Origin: Gracilariopsis chorda
Lineage: Eukaryota; Rhodophyta; Florideophyceae; Gracilariales; Gracilariaceae
Reading direction: 5' to 3'
Assembly: GCA_003194525.1 (NCBI GenBank)
Contig: NBIV01000158.1
Span: 1 to 64,000, forward strand
DNA length: 64,000 nt
A program made the position numbers and the translations under genes. Every line of letters begins with the position of its first letter. The stretch's first letter is position 1. The notes below the pieces were generated by a model, which searched no databases, was not told where the DNA came from, and saw nothing but the letters and a program-made list of their open reading frames with translations. Shown one piece after another: positions 11,299 through 22,479 of this stretch.

Positions 11299-12539
11299 AT
11301 TGTGACTGACACCTTGAGCTTCCGCTTTTTCTTTCCTTCTGTTTGCTTAGTGTGGTTTTGTGGATCCACAAAGGTGCTTCCTCTCTACTTGTGTCAGCCA
11401 TTTCTTTTGAAAGTTTTTTGCAAGTTTCATTTCCATTAATTTGTGTTCTGCTACCTGGTCTACGTTTGGGCACCCGTACGGTTTGTCACCACCCGCATCC
11501 ATTTCTCACAAATGACGTCCACAGTTTCAAAAAGGTAGTCTGTTATTAATTTTTTCTGCTCATCGTGCATTCCAAAGTGAGATTTATTAGCATCATCAGC
11601 AAAACCTACAATGTGTATTTTGCGTAGAACAACAACTACGTCAAGTTATATATTGTAAATGTATCCTAGAGTTTGATAGATTTGATTACTGCCACTAATT
11701 GGGCTATCAAAATATGCCTTTTGAGACAGCACTTCCTCGTCACTGACTGTGGCGCCCGTGATAATACTACTTGTCTCCAAATGGTCCCTCACCGTAAATG
11801 CAACATTACCCCTTGAGGATGCCCAGTTGTGCATTGTTGTTTGACCACTATCACAAACCGTAGCCTCCATCTTCGAAGCGTAGACAAAAGGGTGCGCCGA
11901 AGTACGAATATACTTCATCCGTGACAATTTGCAACCTTCCCAAGGTACGACTATGCTTCATCCGTGAAAATTTGCAACCATCCCAAGGTTTTCCGTAGCA
12001 GTTCCAGATATTCAAAAACATATACGCGAAAACAAAGCTTTGACCATGGATCAAGGGCATCCCGTTTTCAGCTTTACGCGGTGCTCCCCCTTGGCCCATA
12101 CGCGCCAACAGTACCAGTGACGATCGTTCTTTGCTTGGCGCTGTCGCGTGTTGGGCAAGCGTTCTTTGTGAACGTGAGAAAAGAGCTGTGGCTTCGTCTT
12201 TATGCTGAGGTCCTCCATATCTTCGTAAAGTGCTAGTTTTTTCTAGTGCAATGTTTAAAGTTTTTGAGAAGGGATGAAGTAAGGATTGAGGTGGTTATTG
12301 ACAGTCCTCGGTTCCTGCCTTACTTGTCAAGGGGGTTGTGGTATGAATTGCAGTTCTTCACGCAGATCGGTGAATTGCTTTCGTGGAAGAGACGTATGGA
12401 GTATTTCCACTAACCTTTCATGTAATGGAATTTGTTTGATGGTGATTATGATTTGGGAGATGTTTCCTGGCTGGTATTAGTGTTAACTGTCAATATATTT
12501 GCGACGCTTTGTCAGAGTTTGGTTTTGGAGATGATGGTT
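11299..12539. other. No gene identified
   Basis: Minus-strand ORFs at 11,646-11,927 (93 codons) and 11,851-12,108 (85 codons) overlap a short tandem duplication and resemble nothing I recognise. The region may hold the decayed 3' part of the adjacent copia relic. Confidence 0.3.
11902..11987. repeat. 43-bp tandem duplication
   Basis: Two adjacent units of 43 bp start GTACGA at 11,902 and 11,945 and share the core TTCATCCGTGA. I count four substitutions between them. Confidence 0.8.
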
Positions 12540-13723
12540 GTCAACCAATTGTCTATGATGTGTGATACGGCTCCTGTGGCGTACGGAGTTGTGTAATTGA
12601 GAAGAGTTTCTAACCATTTGCTACGTAGGTTCGCTTTTGTAAATGCTCCATACTCCGATTTGAGTGTTCATAGCGCAATGACGTTCTGCTTGCCCGAAAG
12701 CGATGATATTGGCGTACCTTTCAAGCAGTGGAAGTTGCCAGTTATAGACTGGAGATGTTTGCTGTGGCCATATTCGGAGTTTCTGTATGCTTTGAACAGT
12801 GTGGAGGCGGTGTTGCGTGAGGGCAAGGCTGAGTTGAATCAGAGGCCTTACAAGGGCATGCTCTTAAGGTATCGGAAACACTTTTCCACCCCTTGACAGT
12901 GGTTCCGCTGCGGACGGTACATGTGTCGGGAGAGTTTATTAGTTCTGTAGGTGATGTCCAGGCGGGTGCTATCCATAATATAAGTGATTTCGCCTAATAT
13001 TTGGCGAAATCTGTGTGCTTTGTGAGGTGATAGTGGAGTCGTATCTTCCTTTTGGTTGATTTGTTTGAGGTTTAAGATGGGGTTGGGGGTGATATTGCAT
13101 TGGGTCATTTTTGTTGGCTGGAGAATACAGCGAATGGCATCTGGTTGCGACATATGGATGATGCTTTTATGGCAGTGCTTGATTGTCCAGTTGAAGAATT
13201 TCGTTGGTGGGCCCAATCGTTTGCTTTTGCACTTCGTTAATAACTGGCAGTACTGGTGGTGTATTTGGGATCGTTGGAAACAATGAGGAAGTTCGTGGGT
13301 GGTGCTAACTAGTATGAATCTTTGTGGCGTGCGTTTGATATAAATACATGGGTCGTGCTTGGACTGCAAAAAGCGGATGCTGAGAAAGAATTTCTTAAGT
13401 CCATAGTTGTAGTAATATGTGGCGGGACGGAAGCCAAATAGACCTCCTTCGAGGTCTACGTAAATGCTGTTATGAGGGAAGGAGCCTTCAAATTGGGGCA
13501 TATGCTGCACGTAAGCGGAGCGATCGTGGTTGTACCGCTCGTGAAGGTAGGCTGACTTTATGTCGATATGTTCTAGCAGGAGTTTTTCACAAACGCCAAT
13601 TCTTCCAAATCTAGCTGACAACACGTATGACACTAGCAGGTTTTTGATAGGCTCACGCATACAATTGACAAAAGTATCCGCAAGTGCAAACGTACACTCT
13701 AATTGGCCCAGAAACTCTACCAA
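12540..13723 (-). pseudogene. Ty1/copia reverse transcriptase and RNase H relic
   Basis: A 291-codon ORF (13,723-12,848) has the copia RT landmarks in order: EHIDIKSAYLHERY (from HxxDVKTAFLNG), IYVDLEGGLFGFRP (from the V..L..ALYGLKQ block), then HDPCIYIKR. Near its end, QILGEITYIMDSTRLDITY corresponds to the GSLLYL...RPDI segment. Beyond the stop, RNase H continues to about 12,540 with KGTPISSLSGKQNVIALCTL then SEYGA. The YVDD active site is gone (the position reads LVSTTHELP), so the ORF is catalytically dead although open. Gag, protease and integrase were not found upstream. It is clearly different from the copia family at 25.6-29.4 kb. Confidence 0.75.
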
Positions 13724-14559
13724 AAAGTAATTTCAAATACTAGCATCGCATTCCAGTTTGACTGGAAGCAGAGCAGTAGCGCTCCAAAATCGTGCGATTT
13801 GAAACACAATTGGGCAAGTTTCAATCCAAACTCCAACTCATGTAAGGCAATCATAAATAACCAATATTCTCTTTGTAATGTGCCCAAACCAATCATATTG
13901 GGCTTCAGTCTTACGATAACAGCGCGTAACCCGACTTGATGGCAATCGGAGTTTGCCAAACCGTTGGAGATGCTCTGAGGTTGCATCTGTGATTTCTTTG
14001 TAGCGTGCAGCCCCCAGCTGACGTTATGTAATGATGGATTACGAGGCAAATTGAACCCCCTCCTTAGGCTCGCAGGCGTAAGTAACCCCTACGTCACCTT
14101 TCAAGTAAGTTCAAAACCCCGTGAGACATTTTAAACACCACTGTCGCCTTAGGCTACCAGAAAAGGTGCTCAAAAGCTACTCCACAAATAATTACTACCG
14201 ACAAAAGCAAATTGTAGGAATAGGTAGTAATCCGCCTGCCTGCCAGTACAACATCGTCCTGATCAACGTAGCACATATTACAACGCAATAAACCATTCCT
14301 AACAACAACGTAGACTGTGATCTACCCCCAGTAAGCAATCTATCCGTTGACTGAAAATCATGTAGATAAATTGATTTCAAAACACTGAAGGACTCACAAA
14401 TGGGTTTGCAAAAGATTCAAACTGTCAGAAGTATCTCCTAGACTCATCAATTTGCTAGTTTGAACCGTACAATGCATTGTATAAGTAGAGGACCTTTACT
14501 CGTTTAAATGGCCCACGTATAACAATCAAAGAGACTCCTTTTATCAAGAGCGTTCAAAG
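13724..14559. other. No gene identified
   Basis: A 110-codon minus ORF (14,049-13,717) and short plus ORFs lie here. None shows domain features. By position the minus strand could be the lost upstream part of the copia relic. Confidence 0.3.
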
Positions 14560-15382
14560 CTACTACGAATATCTGGAAGAGCATGGAACGCCATGGGTAC
14601 ATTAAAACTATACAAGGAGGTGGCAATAGTATTGGGTTTCCAACACCAAGACAAGTGGTAAGGCTTGAACCTACGAACGTCGTAGAAATCAGTCGTGAGA
14701 TTCTCAGTCAATCTTGCGCCTTGTCAAATAACAAAGGGGAACAAATAGAAGTATGGAAAAAGAACTAGAAAATTCTCTGTTCATGATAGATCGACGAGGG
14801 CTTGAATACAACCGAGCAACTAATACCAAACTGCACCAGAAACGGCAATCCGAAAAGGGTTTCATGGTGGCTGATAACCAAGAGACGAAGGAGATATCAT
14901 TATTTTTGAATAATTCACATAATGCATTAGCTTCTAGTAAAAGATCCAACACAGGAAATGAAATTCAACTTCGGACCTCGTCTATTGTATCGTCTGGAGA
15001 ATTAAAAGGCAGATTGAAACATCAAAGCGTTGGTTTGATTCATACCATGGATGCGAAAGACAGGCCATGGAGCCATAGAAATTTGGCGTGAAGGGTCTAA
15101 TAACAGAGATTACGAAGCAGTCAAACGTTTTGGGAATGCAGCAAATCGCAGAAAGTACATTATTGACTACGAAGACTAGATGTGGTCAAAAACGGGTCAG
15201 GAGAACCTTCTTCTACGCTATAGGCTCTTATGGAACTAGTTTCAGAGTTCGGTCTAGCTACCTTACGAATCAATGAAGACATAACTAATGAAGAATGGGA
15301 AGCAGCTATTGACGGATTCAATCAGCACTTTAAGCTGCGAGAAAGACTTCAATCCATATATGCTATACTGAAAAGTAGCTGA
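14560..15382 (+). pseudogene. Unidentified decayed coding stretch
   Basis: Successive plus-strand frames read like one eroded polar protein. Segments are 14,583-14,768, 14,753-15,091 (112 codons, Lys/Asn/Ser-rich), a segment from about 15,055 with NNRDYEAVKRFGNAANRRKY and WSKTGQENLLLRYRLLWN interrupted by stops, and a final piece with EEWEAAIDGFNQHFKLRERL ending at 15,381. Protein-like amphipathic composition over more than 250 codons with scattered stops suggests an old gene or transposon ORF. No family was recognised. Confidence 0.35.
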
Positions 15383-15529
15383 AGTTTACCTTGTGTACGA
15401 CGTACACAATAGTTCACACAAAACAAGGACAATATCATTAACCTTGGGTAGTCAGTCCACATTTATTACTTACACTGTCCTATATAAATAGGTTACGTTA
15501 TACAAATATCCCCAAGAGGGCTAGGGGCA

Positions 15530-16290
15530 CTTAGTGTCACGAACGACTGTTTATGCCCACTGGAAGTCATGGCGACCGCGGTTAAACGACCTCAGCTCTG
15601 CTCGCTGTGGCACCGAGTGGGGTAGGCCCACTTCCTTTCACAAGGAGTGCTGTTTATGCCCACTCCGCTTTCATTCCATGGCGACCGGCTGGTTATTTTC
15701 GCTGGACGTCATGCCAAGGGCAGGTACACCAACTCGTCTCTGCCCGCTGTGGCATCGAGTGGGCTAAGCCTACTCGGTGCCACGAAAAGAGCTGGTTATC
15801 CCACCTCCGCGTTCACTACATGGCGTCCAGTGGCCCGTTTGACGTAATGATGGGGGGGGTTAGACCATCTCGGCTCTGCTTGCTGTGGCACCAAGTAGGG
15901 TAGGCCCACTCGGTCCCACGAAGACGGCTGGTTATGCCACCTCCGCGTTCATTCCATGGCAACCAGTGGGTTATTCCCGCTGGACGTCCTGCCGAGGCCG
16001 GTTGAACCATCTAGACTCTCCCCGCTGTGGCACGAAGTAGGTTAGGCCCAGTCGATGCCACGAAAAGAGCTGTTTATGCCACCTCTGCGTTCATTCCATG
16101 GCGTCTAGGTGGTCATACCCACTGAATTTCATGGCGAGGGCGGTTAACCCACCTCCGTTCTGCACGTTTTGGCACCGAATGGGCTGGACCCACTCGGTGC
16201 CACGAGTAGGGGTGGTTATGCCACCTCCACGTTTATTCCATGGCTCCCAGAGGGTTAAGCCCGCTGGACGTCATGGCGAGTGTGTCTGAG
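15530..16290. repeat. 142-bp tandem repeat, about five copies
   Basis: The phase marker GCTGTGG (or its variant) occurs at 15,604, 15,746, 15,882, 16,024 and 16,166, giving spacings of 142, 136, 142 and 142. Units share TGGCACCGAGTGGG, GGTTATGCCACCTCCGCGTT and ATTCCATGG blocks. ORFs across it are by-products of the repeat. It is a small satellite-like array that is GC-rich compared with its flanks. Confidence 0.9.
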
Positions 16291-16889
16291 CCGCTTTCAT
16301 AGCTTTTTCTGTACAATGACGTATGTAGTAAGCGCTGTATTGAGGTGGTTTGTTTTACCTCGCTTACCTCTGCTGTTGTTCGGAGGTTCTTTTATGTATG
16401 TATTGGATTTGATTCGTGTGACGTGACCACTCTATTGCAGTGTTCTCCCTAACTTTAGAAATAAACGCAACATCATGTAACTCTTACCACTTTTGTTTAC
16501 GTTTAGGTAAATAGCTGTTCCAGTGTTAGCACTCTTTATATGGTGTAGACTTACATAGTCTCACCTTGGGTTAGATTGGCGTGTGGTAGACTACTCCACC
16601 TGACAGAACCTAAAGAAGTTGTTTGTATTAGAAAACGGTTTTAATGATGCTGTGCGTCAGTTTGCTGTTCATAAATGCCTGTCATGAACTCTTAAAAAAC
16701 CACACTATCATGAATAATGGCTTACTATATGGATACTTTCTCGGTGTGCTTGATGTACGCTGACACAGATGTAAAGAAAGGAAGAGATTGAGGACCACAG
16801 TCGTTATATGGCGCACAATAGTTTGCGTATGCGTGATTTCCAGTCATCTGAGTTATCTCCATGATCGCTTCATCTCTGAGACCTAGCGA
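16291..16889. other. No gene identified
   Basis: An AT-richer spacer between the tandem array and the tyrosine-recombinase relic. Nothing was recognised. Confidence 0.3.
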
Positions 16890-17600
16890 TTAATACAGCT
16901 GAATTGCTCCCGTTTTGATAGAATGACCAGAATTTATTTTAGCCTTACCTTCGCTAACGCCTATCGAGGGTAATTGCCGTTGAAGGAATTGCGTGACCGT
17001 TTTTTCGCTCGAGTGCCGAGAATGGCCAAGAACATTTCCACGTGCTGAAGGTCTTACGTCACAAAACAAAGGTCGTCGTGAGCTTCCGTGCAACATCAAC
17101 CAGGAGTACATTGTGACAAAAGCATCCAAGGGTAATGAGAATCGCAAAACCATGTTCCCTGCCCATTCTCTAAGTTTGTAAATTCTCTGCTTGGTAGAGT
17201 TCTTTACAGACTCATTTCTAATAAGAGTACATACACTGAAACCCATAGACACATCCTCAACTTTAAGCTTAGAAATTTCATCATAATGCCCTCCGGTATT
17301 TAGTCCAATGAACATAATAGAATGGAGTATAACACCCCTTATGTTGACAGATCGCTGCTGAGCACTATACCAGTACCTCTCGGCGTGGTCACAAACTTGC
17401 TCAACCGTTACAGGCTGTGAGTGCAATGTTACAACACCTTAATGCGCTAGATGCATTTTGTTCGATCTTTGCAACGCATCGAGTTCGGGATTGCCGATTA
17501 AAGGGTTTCCATGAGCTTTCGAACTTGTTTCATCAACAAACCATGTCGTGCTGTGACCATTTTGAGAGTTGCCGTGTCTCAAGCCCTGTCTCACCCCATT
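16890..17600 (-). pseudogene. Tyrosine recombinase relic (Crypton- or DIRS-like)
   Basis: Two minus-strand pieces in one frame are separated by a stop near 17,430. The upstream piece ends GNPLIGNPELDALQRSNK. The downstream 178-codon ORF continues with VTVEQVCDHAERYW, then the box I region MFIGLNTGGHYDEISKLKVE and, at the end, GHSIKTGAIQLY. These correspond to the catalytic-core start of tyrosine recombinases (TGLR..EL..L...D) and to the HxxRRTGA motif before the nucleophile. The box I Arg is replaced (TGGHYDE) and the second Arg is Lys (HSIKTG). The final His and Tyr motifs are absent. The combination fits a decayed Crypton or DIRS-type element; a viral or plasmid integrase is possible. Confidence 0.55.
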
Positions 17601-17663
17601 CATTGCATCATTCTCGTTACCTTGTCTCAAGCCCTGTCTCACCCCATTCATTGCATCATTCTC
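17575..17663. repeat. 48-bp tandem duplication
   Basis: TGTCTCAAGCCCTGTCTCAC followed by CCCATTCATTGCATCATTCTC occurs at 17,575 and 17,623. The copies are identical over the shared 41 bp, so the duplication is recent. Confidence 0.85.
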
Positions 17664-18508
17664 CAGGATGTGTGGCTTCCCAAGTTTTCAGTACTCCATT
17701 ATTGGATTCAAAACAAAGTTTGAACTAAACGGCGTTACTTTAGTAGGACCAGGAGGTTTGATCTTTGCGTAGTATGTAATTAATTTCAAAGCCAACTTTA
17801 TGTTAGACTTTATAGAAGCACTGCAAGCACAAGACACAAATTCGTAAGGAGCACGAAGTCGTTCATCGTCTTGAAGACTAAAGTTTGGGGTCTTTGAACC
17901 TTTCCCTTTTCGAACGCGTGTTTAAACGCTGTTGAGAACTGACATGTAAAAGTCTGAAGATACTGCTTTCGTGCGTGTGGAACAGATGCTGACGTTTTAG
18001 AGACCACAATAGCCCTTGAGCTTAGTACTCGATGGAAAAAAAAGCAGGCCAAAGAATCACTGGCATCAGGGAAGTGACCTGTTTCCGAGATTCTGGGTGA
18101 TGGCCATGCTCGCGATTTTTTCACATCAGCACCAATGTGGACCTGGCACCCAAGCGGTAGAATCACCGGGCAGCAGTTGCTAGCAGCCCATGCGTGGCAA
18201 CTGCTCCGCATAGTTTTTGCACGGCGCATTGCCTCAGAGGGCATCTGTGAGAAGAAACCAACTACAGCGAGCACGGTTGTCAAGGAGCAGGGGCATGTCG
18301 ATTATGCTGGTCATTTTCGAAGGGTGGCACGTATCGTGGTTGGGTGGGCGTCAGGCTCTCTATCTAAACTACCTAAGGATTGCTCTGACAACGAGCACGT
18401 TGAGCCCCTAGAATACATCAATGAACGCAGATTTATTTCCCTCCAAACGACTAGCCAATGGTAATCAAAGGATTTGCCCTATTGGCGCGAATTGGTCGAG
18501 CACGTTTA
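17664..18508. other. No firm gene; possible upstream part of the recombinase relic
   Basis: A 157-codon minus ORF (18,283-17,810) includes protein-like text (STAFKHAFEKGKVQRPQ) and could be part of an eroded protein upstream of the recombinase. There is no domain support. Confidence 0.25.
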
Positions 18509-18805
18509 TTATCTGTCACTCTCGACAGCCTCAACGTCTATCAGCCCCGTTGAACCCGTCTCACACCTGGATATCTCTGACGGGCAGCGAATAGGCAAAT
18601 CTTTGCTGCTTCCAATCAGGCGGTAATCTTCCAATTCCCTGTACACGGTGTCGATCTTGGGGCCAATGTAGCACAAAATCTCTTCCAAAAAATACCAATT
18701 GACATTGCCACGGTGCATATCAATGTGCGTCAATGCAGCCTCTAGTATGCAGAGTTTCTGCCCAAGCGTGCTAGAAGAGCATCCTTGCGGTCGCGGAAAC
18801 GGCAT
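18509..18805 (-). CDS. Hypothetical 98-aa ORF
   Basis: An open frame from ATG (18,805) to a stop at 18,509 has a helical, protein-like middle (YFLEEILCYIGPKIDTVYRE) and an acidic C-terminus. No family was recognised, no TATA-like box was checked convincingly, and neighbours on both sides are mobile-element relics. It may be a fragment of one of these. Confidence 0.25.
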   Translation of the reverse strand: MPFPRPQGCSSSTLGQKLCILEAALTHIDMHRGNVNWYFLEEILCYIGPKIDTVYRELEDYRLIGSSKDLPIRCPSEISRCETGSTGLIDVEAVESDR

Positions 18806-19599
18806 AGTTGTAGGTACCGAACCTCTGTTTGGGACATATCAGCCAGGTGTTAGACGATAGTTGAAAAGAAGAAGAAGAGCAAAATTAGTTGTAGGTGGCT
18901 GCTTGGAAAGAAGTTTTCTGCAACTTTAAGGTACGTCCTAGCTTAAGTACACAATCGTCAGTACATTAAGCAATAGCTAAAATAGAAGCCATCCTATTCA
19001 AGCAACAAATTAAATTAGGTATAGTACAGCCTGCATATACCCTTCTACCAACGATAGGTATAATTTAATTTTTGCATACGTAGGCCGCGCAGTACTGCAA
19101 ACGTATACCCTTTTAATAAAAATAGTTTTAATGTATGTAGTGCATACGTAGGCCACAGAGTTTCACACACGAAGAACGCTGTAACAAGAATAGAAACTAA
19201 CTATACGTTTCGTACGTAGGTGAATCGTACTCGATATGTATTGACGTCTTGAACTAAGAACGAATAAGAATGCAATGCATATGTACTTTGTAAAGTACTG
19301 CGTATGTAGAATATCAAGGTACTGCTGGTGTCAGGAACATCTTTAGACAATGAAGACAATCTGTATAGGTATATATCAGGCAGGAAACTATTTTGCAACA
19401 CCATTTCTCTACTGAAGGGACAGAAACGGTACAATTTTTATCCAAAGGTGATCACTAAATCTCTCAATCTCTCTCCGGTTCCTGTAGTTCGACATGGGCC
19501 TTTCTCCGAATCGACCGCCATCACGATATGGTGAATGCCGGTCACGAGAAGGCCATCATCCAAAACAGAAAACACAGCCTGTGCATAATTGAGACATAA
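18806..19599. other. No gene identified
   Basis: An AT-rich spacer. The phrase GCATACGTAGGCC occurs twice (19,075 and 19,142), without other repeat structure. Confidence 0.3.
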
Positions 19600-19619
19600 C
19601 AGATGAGCTTGCGCAGGTG

Positions 19620-22290
19620 GACTTAGGAATTAGAACCAAGCTTTTACCAAATGTTATGGAACTTTATAACCCTGAAGAGATTTCCTTGAACTCCTATCAT
19701 TCTTGCGGCATTCAACAGGAACAAGAGAGGACGGTTATGTGGTTCGCAGGGAGACCTCGCCAAGGCATTCACTATGGAGCAAAGTATGTCTAGAATGAAA
19801 GGGCAGAAAATATTCGTCAAGGCCTCGCACGTCTGAAATCTTCATATCTGGAGTATCAACGAATCACTGGCGCACTTCCAGCGTTTTGTAGGACGTGCGG
19901 TACAAACGGCCATCCAGCACCTCAGTTTCCTCTCAAAGATTCCGGGTGGCTGCTTCGTATTCGTATTTGCAAATATTGTGGCACAGTTCTGCTTGGTGAA
20001 GAGACCAAAGGAACATGCTTTGGATATAAAAGCTCCAGGTGGCTTGGACGTTCTTTCAGACGACTGCATATCTATTCGCAACTTGAAGACATACATCGCT
20101 TGCGTTCTTTTCAAACGCTATCAACACAAATAGATGTGTTATTTGGAACCGTTGTCACATTCCTGGAAACGAAGTACGTTCGGGGTGGAGGTCCGTCATT
20201 TCTTCGACTTCAAGGCAATGTGTCTCTTTCTGTTTCAGGTCAGGACGTGCACTACACATATTTTGTGGTTGTAAGCTCCCAGTCTTAGTTCACGGGATTA
20301 TTTTTCTTCTTTCACTAGAAGAATGGTGTCTAACCCGAATATTCGATACTTGGTTCCAGAGGTATACGAAGTCATGCAACCAAGACCACATATTGTCCGA
20401 CAGATATACAATTCTTTTTTCAGATCTGACAAACTTGTTCGCAAGAGATCTCACGCTGACGAGTCTACTCTACTCTGGACATCTCTCCAGACGCTATTCA
20501 GGAAGGATTAGTCGTCCGGATTTATCAAGGTGCCCATGAAGCCCGAATCGAGGTGAGCTCCGGTGCAGGACCGTTACCAGAAGACAGCCGAAGCAGACCT
20601 CTTGCAATGACAGATTTCGTCGTAGAGCTAAGTGGACTGTTCAGGTCGGAAGCCCCAGTGGCTCAGCTGGTAGGGGGAAGTGAATCCCATCACATTTTAC
20701 CCGGAAATCGTCGACGTCGAGTTGTCAAGTACAAGCCTTTGAAGCCTGAGCCAATGGACGCTGAGAAAGGAGCTTTTCCTCTGCTTTAACCTTACGGCGA
20801 GATTTACGCCCCGTATGATACAGCAACATATATTTCATGAGGGGATGCAAACAAACGAGACGAAGCGAGCTAACATGAGCAGAGGCCTCTAAGCGAACAC
20901 TGTACACCAATAATGTGCTGCTGAACTCTGGTGCTCTTCCTTAGCAATGGTTGCTTCGTACTAGCACAAAATTTGAGAACTCGAGACTTGGTTACTTGGA
21001 AACAGAACAGATGAGAATGGTTGAAGAACGGGAGCTGCGAGCTGGAACCCATACCAGAACAGTGAACTTGGCCCTCCAGGTACACTCTTCCTTCCAGGTA
21101 ATCATAAAAACTCTCCGGTGTACTGGGACAAAAACCACGGATGTGCAAGCATTGGTCACTTTACTGGGCTTCCCGACGCTTTTCGTCACAGTCAAAATGA
21201 ACTTAGGGCGAGAATAGATGAAAAGGCATAGTATCGACAACGAAAACACCGGAGCATTTTCTCCACAGGTAGACAGAAGCCGCCCTTTTGATAGGCCAAA
21301 TCGTATTGCAAGAGTGTACAACCATTATGCAAATTCAATCATGAAGCATCCACAGAAAAATTCAGAAGAGCTCTTTGGTTTGAAATACATGGGGATTGCC
21401 ACCAAACTTGAGTCCCAGTAGAGAAATACTCCACATCATCACATTTTTCTTTGGTTGGAGTGGGGCTTAATTGATTATCTTGAGATCATTTTAACTTTGA
21501 TCAAAGCCAAACTGCCTCGGGGTGACTCGACTGAGGACCAAAAACTCTGGAAATTGGTGAAGAAATTCAATATGCGCAGACACTCTCCATATTGCCTTTC
21601 TCGTACCTCTGACTGGAGGTGCAGATTTGGGTATGATGGACAAGAACTTGTGGCTGAAAGAACGATAAATGAGTACACAAACCGAGTGATCTACCCAAGA
21701 AGAAGGACAGAAGATTTGAAAGTGGTTCCCTACAATCCAGATTTCACAATGAAGTGCAAGTCTCACATCAATGTTAAAAGAACCCAAGGTGGTAGCGCTG
21801 TAGCATATCTGATGAAGTATGCTTTTAAAAGTGCCAAAGAACAGGATTTGGTTGTATCAAATCGAACGGAAAGCCAATTAAGTGCACAGAGCGACATGCT
21901 TAAAATGATATCAGGGGGTACATGACAGCGAGAGTGGTGGGTGCAGTTGAAGCTGCATGGAACCTCTTTGAGTTCAGGCATGTTTTCATCAATGAAATTG
22001 TACACACACTTGACATACAACTCCGTGGAGAGCGACAGGTTTTGATTCGAAACGTAAGACTGCCTAGACGTCTGAAGTCTTCCCTGCTGGAAAGATATTT
22101 CAAACGACCGTCCCGGTACATGTAATTGGACCACATGACATACTACGAGATAAAAGCTGAAGAAAATGATAATTGACGTTCGAACAAACTCTTTGTCTTC
22201 GGGCCTGTTCTATGTTCAACTCTCGCGTGTGAGAACATCTGATGATGTATTACTGCTTCATAATGAAAACGAAACGCCCTGAAATGCACA
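19620..22290 (+). pseudogene. Helitron Rep-helicase pseudogene
   Basis: Pieces in several frames follow the order of Helitron RepHel proteins. First is a Cys-containing segment, ICKYCGTVLLGEE (about 19,960-20,000). Next is YLVPEVYEVMQPRPHIVRQI (about 20,345), then ALVTLLGFPTLFVTVKMNL (about 21,150; the L...GKP.LF.T...N block), then RPNRIARVYNHYA (about 21,290). The HUH motif follows directly after an in-frame TAG as TPHHHIFLWLEWG (about 21,430). Then come VVPYNPDFTMKCKSHINV (about 21,720) and GGSAVAYLMKYAFK (the KY..KY block). After a deletion, helicase motif VI remains as LFYVQLSRVRTSDDVLLL (about 22,205-22,260). The catalytic Rep histidines are preserved although the frame is broken. It is not functional. 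Confidence 0.75.
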
Positions 22291-22436
22291 TGACGTCCAT
22301 GCAATGCCAGTAAGTATGACAACTCCTCTTCTACAAGACGCTGTACCCTTTGTAGATGAGCATCATTTACTTGACATAGTTTAGTTTATGCGTAAATCAA
22401 AATTTGTGCGGATATCTTAGGCAAACTGTCCGCCGG

Positions 22437-22477
22437 GGCGCGAAGCGCCACCTGCGGCCGAAGGCCGCTTTTCCTTG
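22437..22477. repeat. Double GC hairpin with CTTG end (putative Helitron 3' terminus)
   Basis: GGCGC-GAA-GCGCC (22,437-22,449) is followed by GCGGCC-GAA-GGCCGC (22,454-22,468) and then TTTTCCTTG. The second hairpin and tail resemble AGGCC-CGAA-GGCCT then TTCTTCCCCTTG at 25,430-25,455. Confidence 0.5.
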
Positions 22478-22479
22478 TG

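Larger units (their letters stand above)
19600..22477 (+). mobile_element. Helitron, internally deleted
   Basis: The rolling-circle transposon is recognised from its decayed Rep-helicase gene. The Rep part is nearly complete, but only the last helicase motif remains, so about 3 kb of coding sequence has been lost. The 3' side ends with two GC-rich hairpins (22,437-22,468) followed by TTTTCCTTG, which resembles a Helitron 3' end (hairpin shortly before a CTRR-type terminus; here CTTG). The 5' end was not located; 19,600 is where Helitron-like coding text begins. Confidence 0.65.

Noticed and set aside
15534-16010. ORFs of up to 98 codons in the 142-bp repeat
   Set aside because: They change frame from unit to unit and arise from the tandem repeat.
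15530-16290. CRISPR-like array
   Set aside because: Repeat units are contiguous and about 142 bp with no unique spacers; a tandem satellite explains it.
20640-20680. tRNA-like A box (TGGCTCAGCTGGTA)
   Set aside because: No B box (GGTTCGA-type) or acceptor pairing follows at the right distance, and the stretch lies in the Helitron Rep relic.
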